From positions 8,378,948-8,442,947 of the forward strand of contig CM063243.1 of NCBI GenBank assembly GCA_032158295.1: a DNA stretch of 64,000 bases, read 5' to 3'. Every line of letters begins with the position of its first letter. The stretch's first letter is position 1. The notes below the pieces were generated by a model. It saw nothing but the letters and a program-made list of their open reading frames with translations. It had not been told where the DNA came from and searched no databases. This document shows, piece after piece, positions 47,201 through 56,200 of the stretch. Made by a program: the position numbers and the translations under genes. Source of the DNA: Pycnopodia helianthoides. Taxonomy: Eukaryota; Echinodermata; Asteroidea; Forcipulatida; Asteriidae.

Positions 47201-50200
47201 TGACTGTGACTTTCTTGTTTGTAATTGTAGGACAATGCTGAGACTGCTGACAAAGAAAACAAATCCAGCAAGAATCAGAAACCAACTGGTATCCCAGTAC
47301 TAGGTGAGATTAAGAACCCACTGAATTATTATTGCAGAAATTTATTAACCACTTCATGCCGCTATTTTAAAAGAAAATTTCCATGCCCACCCCGAAGTAT
47401 TCTTTTTCATAATTTTTTTTTTAAGTGCCGGCCTGTGCACGCTACACAATGGAAAGTCCAGGTGGATAAAACGTCGGCCATCCGGCCGTCGGAAAAAAAC
47501 TTGAGGAAAATCTGAAAGTGTTCTGGGCGTTAAAAAATGTCCGCTGTATTAAAGTCTGTCCAAAACAAATTTGCTGAAAAACACGTCATCCGACGTGAAG
47601 TGGTTAAGCTATACATTCAGCTTGAGAAGCTGTATTTAACATTGAGCCAAGATCTTTGAAGCACTTGGCTTTTTCTAATGGGGAATTGACAGCCAGGGGT
47701 CCTATGTTGGTGCAAGTGCCACAGTTTGCATGGACTGTTACCTCTTGTGTATTTTAAGTTCAGTCTCCATACTTTCTGATATATACTCTCAGAGCAAAAA
47801 TCTCACTCTCTGCTTGCTAGACCAGAATGCTGTGCTTGGTGTCATGAGGGTAGACCACATCTTGGGTTCCCTAAGCCAAGTGCACAAATCTGCACAAGAG
47901 TCAAGTTTGCAGGGCACTGCTACCATCACCCTGAACTTCCAGTCAGCAAGCTTGGTGCTTTGTGAGCCCAAGCAAGGTCGTGCCCAAAAAGGTCGAGGTC
48001 ACCTGACCTACGTGGACATACTTTGCATAGACACTGGCTTTGTGACAACAGATGAAATATCTACACGCATGAAGGACAGGGAGATCTGGGGACACTTCTC
48101 TCGTAACTTCATTGGCCGAGGACACCACTAGACATTGAGGAAGAACATTAGGGAGACAGTATATTAGCGCAAGCCGACACATTGTCCAGTTGGTGCATGC
48201 GGGGGGTTCGCATTGCAGTTTCCTCTTCTTTTTAACTGTCAAGTTGCATAAGCTACACACTAGAAGGCTAATCATTTGTTTGTTTCAATTTAGGAGAGGC
48301 AGAAGAGGAAGGTCGAAAGAAACCGGGTCTTCCTTTCCAAGCTCCACAAGGTGTTCCCAAGCCCAGGGCTAGAATGAAGCAGTTCCAGCTGAATGATGTC
48401 ACCACTCCCCTGGAACCCAAAGTGGCCAATCAGTTGGTCAGCGGGGCACTCTCAAGAATTATAACCTGTGAAAGTGAGTCTAAAATTTGAGGAAAATATA
48501 ACTTCAATTTAATTAATACAGCGTTGATTTCACTGGTATCCCTCTGAGAATGGTAGAAGTGAATGTGGTGGATGAGTTTGAATGGGCGACTAATTACATT
48601 GGAATGTTTTCACCCAGTTTACCAACATTTAGAAACTTATTTATTACATGCATCTTTTTGTTTGTTTATTTTATTTTTCATATGACCTCCCCCCCCCCCC
48701 AAGGCAACCACTGATGGGTGAATAACATGGACACTGACAAGCTGTTTAATCTCTCTTGTACCAAATTGTTTTGACTCTAAGAACCGCTGGTGACTGAGAT
48801 TGTATGATCACTCAAGAGTGAAGCACATTTTCGTATACAGCAACACACACAGTTTTACAAACTCTGCTCTTACCTGAAGATTTCGTTTTTGAGCAAAATA
48901 TGTAGTGAAAACCTTTTGCTTAGTAAATTCTCTGTCATATAATACAAAAACACATTTTTGTACACGACCTATGGCACTCCACAGGTATTTTGGCATTTTG
49001 GATCTTTCCACTCTACTTAGAGGTGATTGCATAATTATAACCACCTGATCTTTCTCTTTCCAACCATTGAAAATATGGCTTTTGTGCTGAGGTTTGAATG
49101 CTTTTTTTGTGTGCAAACTTAGTCAAGTAAAGTCACCTATTGCAAGGACGAGAGGGTATGAGTGCAGTCCACTTATTCATAGAAGAGAATAAGTAAATCT
49201 CTCTCTTTTTTCAGAACTATGTCAGCAGGGAGGTGCAACCCAGGCGAGGATCAAGATTCTTGTGGGCTTGGTCACTCAGTTTGGCGGTGATCTCTTTCCA
49301 AGTAAGAGGAACTTCCTATTTTCTTATTTATGTTTTCCTTAAAAATGCCTTGCACTCTCTTTGAGTGATGTAGTTTTTTTCTCAAGAGCACCTTTTCTGT
49401 AAAAAACTTTCAACAATTTATATATTAAAAAGCAGATAGATTTTGAACTGTAATAAAAGGAGCAACCCTTTTCTCATTGACCCAGTGCTTAAGAGCCACG
49501 TTCTTGAGGACCTTCGGGCCCACTCTGAGCTCGCCTTTGCTTGGCTGTATCAAGAGTACTCCAACTACCAGGGTTACATGCCGCGCTTCCTGGATCAAGA
49601 AGTCACCATGAATCGATACGACAAGCTGCTATGCTCCATGCTAATGACGCTGTTGGAGAGACCGGACCAGCGAGATGGGTAAGGATACAATCATAGAATA
49701 ATAAAGACGTCTTCTATAGCGCCGGTATCCACAAAAGTCCTCTTGGCACTTGCTCCAATTATAAAGTTCCTCCCTGGATGTCTTCCATTGATGCAAAGAA
49801 CGTAAAAGGTCATAGGTCGAAGGTCCTAGGCAAGATGCAAATTAAGGTCTTTGATCAAGTAAGTAAGATAATCAGCAGAAGTTAGCAACGTGAACCCTGA
49901 AGTGTCATAGTCATGTCAAAGATCAGAAATGCAAGAAACTTGAGCTGTGTCTGAATTGAACATATTGGCTGGTGCTTATGGTAAGGTCAAGAAAGTGTTA
50001 TATGACTCATGACCTGGATGCTGACCTGACACTGAGGATGAGAATGAGGACTCCAACTCAAGGATTGACGACTTGTTTGAACCAAAATTAAGGACAATGT
50101 GTTTACATGCCGAAAATGTGCATGGTTTTTACACTATTTTCTCCTGACTCACACAACGGTTTAAGCCCCAATTTTCACAGGTTTGTTATTCCATGTATAT

Positions 50201-53200
50201 GGTTGATCACACAAAACATAAACGCTGTCTGGGACTATTTTGTCAGCTCTGCCAATCCCGTATAATACCTCTAAAGGCCCTGTAGGCCTACACTATTGGT
50301 AAGATCGAAAAACACAAATGTTCACAGATTCACACATAACTTACATGATTTAAAGTATAATGGTAGAAAGGGTTCCTTAAAATATTTCTGCCTAAAATGC
50401 TATCGTTTCTGAGAAATTAGTAAAACAATAGTTTTTATCACGGTGATAAAAACTTGATGTTTGAAAAATCAGAAAACACATAAGGTCTCTTTTCACTATT
50501 TTCTCGTGACCTCGATGACCAATTGAGCTCAAACTTTCACAGGTTTGTTTGTTCATGCATATTATGTTGAATCGCACAAAACGTGGACACTGATTTTAAG
50601 CTTTTACCAAAAGTGTACAATACCTTTAAGACCCAAGTTGTTAAACAGATACAAAAAAAAAAAAAAGATAAATCCTTGAGATTGCCTGCAGTATTCTAGT
50701 CCATGATTCAGTTTAGTCAGGTTACCTTTAAGTGTATTTGATTTGACTTCTTTAACTGTCTGTTTCTCCTCTCATAGGTTATTCACTCGCCTGGTAATGG
50801 AAACACCATTAATTACAGAGAGAGCCCTGAAAGTCATTCGAAAATTCTGTGAAGATGAGGTAATACTTGAGGCATTTTCATTGATCTATCTTCACCTTTA
50901 AATCTGATTGTAATATAATAATAGTAAAGAAGTACTTATAAAGCACCTTGCGTACAGCTTCAAAGTGCTTAAAGGTAGGGTCATAGATTGGAAAATACTC
51001 CCAAAATTTGTTACCATCAAAACTTACTTGGTGAGAAGCACTGCAGCTGTTGAGAGTATAACTATTTTGAGAGAGATTCCCTTCAAAGTAATATGGTTTG
51101 GATCATTGTTTTGCCCAAAAACATTCAAATCTGTGACACAATATCTCAGATTTCTGTGGGTTGGTGGCCGCTCACAAATGCTGTGGTCAGAGATGCGGCA
51201 CCTTGCTAAACATGGACGGATTCGATAATCTTGTGAAAATACCGTACATTTTGTTACTGTTTTCTCAGCAAGTAGACACTGTATTGAGCTGAAACTTTCA
51301 CATGTGACTTTTATTGTATCTTTCTTTGTAACTTGCCTATAAATCAGCATTATGTTGACAAAAACCAATCTATGACCTTATCTTTAGACTGCACGGAGGG
51401 TTCAGAAGGTGGACTATGTACTTCAGTTGCTTGTCCACCGATACTGCCCTCCAACATTAACTACTGCAAGTTGAACAGTCTCCATGACAAAGACTAGCAT
51501 GGGAGTGTACATTCTTGCATACAGAGGTTGTGTATCAAACTCAGACTGTTTGGACTGTTGTCTTTATTCCTCTCATTCTGGTGTCGTTTGCTCAAACGAC
51601 CAATCCATTGACACTATGATTGTGCTGTTTTCTCAATGAGTAGACACTGAGACTAAATCTGATTCCTCCCAGCCTTGCCCTCACCACATGATACCATTGT
51701 TTCTGTATACTTTATCTTGTGCAATGTATTTGTGCACAGCCACAATCGTGGGTACACTTTTTGTTACGAAGACACCAAATGAACAACACATAAATATTGA
51801 GTAACTCTTTGCAGATCTCGTATTCGCCAAACTCAAGTACTTTCTACTCTTCATTCACACAGCGCTGGTAATTAATTTACAAACAACATTGAGATAACTG
51901 TTACATCACTGGTTTTCAAACTGTTGTTCATAACATGGACACAAACAAAATGTGTACCCATGATTGTGGCTGTGTAAATTTACAAGTTGTACTTTATATC
52001 TGTATGTATTATTGAGATGTAGAATGAAGTTATTAGTAATAATAAAACAATGTTAAAATCAAGGCTGCCAACTCATTATCCAGTTGATTTCTAATAATTT
52101 ATTTATGTTGTTTTTTTCCCCCTTTATCTAGACGCATTTTTTCACTGGTATGCATGCTCTGCGTGAGCTCATACTGAAGCGACCCGCGGATATCAAGCGC
52201 TACTTAATGGAGCTGCTTGACCTGACCTTTCATGAGCGCACCGAGGTCAGGTCACAGGCCACACAGTACGTTAAGAGACTGTATGAGCGACAGGATCTCA
52301 AGGCAACCATTGAGGTAGTACAGGCTTTGTCATGCTGTGGCAATTGTTTTTTTTTTCTAATGTATATAAATGTTACAAAACCAAGATGCAAAGGGTAATG
52401 GTCTGGTTCCTTTTTACTATGGTGAGGAATCCATGGCCTTTTTCCAAGCCTCGGCTTTGGCTCCAGCTTGGGCTTTGTCATCAGTTTTGGAGCAGTGTAC
52501 ATTTTGCAAGCAGCTGCCAATATCAAACGAGGCCCCAAAGCCCGGAGCCAAGCCGAGATTTGGAAAAAGCCCCAGATCTCAAATATACCATTTGTGAATT
52601 AGATTTGAACAATGTCTGGTACAATGGCTTGTTTAGTCACAAGTTACTGCTTAAATATGAATTCCTCAGACTATCTTGGTGTCCATTGACTTTGTGTGTA
52701 CATCAGGGTTACTTTAAACGAGACAATCTTTTGATATTCTCAAACTTATGCTTCACGTAAATGCTAATTTAGGAGTTTCTTCATTCAAATGAAAGGTTCG
52801 TTGTTGGAAATGTTTACAATTTTGAAATAAGATACAAATTACTTCTAAAACAGAAATTAACTTTCAACTCAGTTTATCCAATAATATTTTAGTATTAATT
52901 TTATTTTGGATGTTGGGAAAAAGATTAACTTCCAACCAGATTGATTTTCTGATTTATGCAAATAACTTTAGAGCAGGTTTCACCAGAAAGAGACAAAATA
53001 ATGTTTTTTGTGTTTTGTTTGATTTTGTTTGTTTTGGATTGTTTTCAACCTTACAGAACTTTGCCAGTAAATGTCTACACCTCCTACTGACTGAGTTACC
53101 GAGTCCTGCCCTCGTCAAACGCACCTCTGAGAATCCTGAGTCAGAGGAAGTGGGCACCGCCTGGACTGAGCCATCCATTAAGCTATGTCTGTATCTCTAC

Positions 53201-56200
53201 CTCGCTCTGTTGCCTAGCAACCATAAACTTATTCATGAGTAAGTTGTTCTTTGTTTTATACTTCTTGTGATGATGGGAAGTCCTCAGAAAAAAAAACCTC
53301 TGAAATGAAGATGAGAATTAAACTCAAGGTTTAAAGATGTGAAGAGAAGTAGATATTTTAAATCTACTCCATGTGGTTAGGTTATGGCCAGGATGTAAAA
53401 TGGTCCAGCTATTCATCCGGCCCAATTTCTTCTGCTGCTTAAGCAGGACATTTTGCTGCTAAGCAAAAACTAGCAGGAAACCAGTCAGAGACGGAACACA
53501 TGGAATGGTATTTTGGCTGGTAGCCATATTCTGGTAAGCAAACTAACTGTTTGTGCTTGGGCCCTGTTAGCTGCTCTGAGCTGGAACTAATACTATGATA
53601 TATTCCAGCATTACGCATTTCACTTGTTGGTGTGTTTTTCATAATTATACAAGTTACTTATAAATAAATATGTTAAACAGAAGAGAGAATTTAGTTTGAC
53701 AACGATGTTTGTGTTATTCTTCAGAGAAAATATAAGCAGATAACCAGCATCGCACAATGCACAAGAATTGATATTTTGACTGGTATCCTGTAATTTGCTA
53801 AGCAATCTTGTATACTTAGCCCGATACATGAGATTGGGACTAACACAATGTGTCTATAGTTTGCATATCAGAGTTTGAAAGTATTTTATTTTTATTTTTG
53901 AAGGCTTGCTACAGTGTATGTTGGTACCTCAGCTTTGATCAAGAGAACAGTGCTTCGGGTTCTTGAAGCCCCTGTAAGTAAAAGTAGTATTTGATCTTGA
54001 TGAGTTTTGCAAAGCATTGTAAGAAATGACTGCCTTTGAAGTAGTGTAGTTTTAAAGAAAGCACACAATTCCATGCAACAAGGGTATTTTTTCTGCCATT
54101 ATTTACTTGCAACTTTGATAACCAATTGAGCCCATATTTTGTCAGGTTTGTTCTTTTATGCATAGGTTGGGATACACCAAGTGAGGATACTTGTCTTAGA
54201 CAATTACCAAAAGTATATCCTGCCTTTAATGCGCAAAATAAATGGGGTATTATTATTAGTATTGTTTTCACAGTTTTCAAAATCAAACAAAGTCTACCCA
54301 AAGGTCTGTTGTGTTGAATATGAGCAACAATTGTAGATAGTTGTTTTAAGTTTGATCTCTTCTCCCCCCCCCCCCCCCCCAAGGTACGAGGAATGGGTAT
54401 GTCGTCCCCAGAGCTCCTCCTTCTGGTTGAGAATTGCCCAAAAGGAGCGGAAACACTCGTCACCAGAATGCTTCATATTCTCACAGATAAAGGTATGCTC
54501 ATTGAACTTCAACTTGTATCATGAAACGCATTATAAAAAAAAATGTTTCCCAAATGTCTGTTACCACTAATTTTGTTATTTATTATGGGAACCTTTTCTG
54601 TTAAAAACATCCAAACCATGTAAAAGTTGACAACAAACCTGACAGTTTAGCCTCAGCTCACTTCGACTCTGCATTAAATTTCTATGCATGAGTTGAGCGC
54701 TGAGTAGCTCATTGCACAAGTTTTAAACTTCCGCACTTTTGGTTCAAACTATCGCACACAAGTTTCAAACTTGCGCGAGCCAAAAATGTGACCTACCAAC
54801 TTAAATAGGACTGTGAAATTTGCGCGCTCTGCGCAATCATCTGATAGCGCCCTCTTTTGACTCAATAAGGTCAGGTCAGGTCATGCTTAAACACATTAAC
54901 TTCTAACTGAGTTTATATCACATGTTTAAACATGGTTTAAACATGTGATCTCCTCTCAACCAATCAGTTATTTATAAATTCCTTTTGAACATGTTTGCAA
55001 AGCAGTAGAACTGATTACAGTCCTCTGCATGTCCTGTTGTAATTGTTGAGCAACACCAGTAACTGAGTAACATCAGCTGCAGGTGCAGCAACAGTTACCT
55101 CATGTTTTGATTTGGCTGGATCAATCTAGTAAGGTCTGCAGTAACACCCTAATGAGTTGCGGTGGTTCTGTAAAGAGCTGGTGGTGTAACAACTCAACGT
55201 TTCAATCAGTATGCTTAGCTTTCTTCTGAGGGCGATACAATCATAGTGTTCAAAACGTTGACACCACCAGCTCTTTTAAGAACCACCAAAGTCATAAGAA
55301 TGATTCATGTACATGGTGTTACAATAAGAGTTTTTACATCACTAGTTTTTTTCAGAACCACCACAACTCATGAGAGAGATTCAAGTGGTGTTACTGCAAA
55401 CGTTACTAGATATGTCTGTATCATTGCCCCCTTTAAATGTCTTTGGCTGACTTATTGTTTCCTGTGTCCTTACAATCTAGCCCCACCATCTCAGGATCTT
55501 GTCAAGCGAGTCCGAGACCTCTACCTTAAGAGAGTGTCTGACGTCCGCTTCCTCATCCCAGTCCTGATTGGATTAGAAAAGGTAAGAGGTTATCAGTTGA
55601 GGTCATCAATTGAGTCTAAAAGTCTCTCCAAACCTTTGATCTGACTAGCCCTCATCTGCCTTTCAAAGGTGACTCTAAAGTATTGTAGGCTTAATGCTCT
55701 GCAAGTCCTGTGGAGAAAAAGTTCATACGGTTTAACCACTTCACATCTGATGGCATGTTTAATCCGCAAATCTATTTTGGACAGACTTTCGGCGGATGTT
55801 GTCTTTCCTTTGTCAAGTCAGGGCTTCATTGTGGCAGCGATATTTTCAAAGGAAAATGATCACTCAAAAAGTTTGAAAAGTTCCGAAAAAAGACACCGCA
55901 GGTGGGCACGGAAAGTGTTTAAGATTATTGACGTGAATTGGTTAAAACGCAGTTGGTGTTGAAACCAACTTGGTACCTTTCTCATAGTTGCCCATTACCC
56001 CTCCTACTCTTTGTACCATTTGTCAGTGAATAGACCAACTGCACAAGTTGTTTATACATTGCAGTAAACAACTATACATGCACACACCTATCTTACCTAT
56101 CTTACCTTCCCCTCCCAAGTAATTTCTCTCAAATTTGCTTCTTAATCCCTATTTGTTTAATTATGATCGCTTTTGCTTGAACAGTTTTTTGCTAAATATT

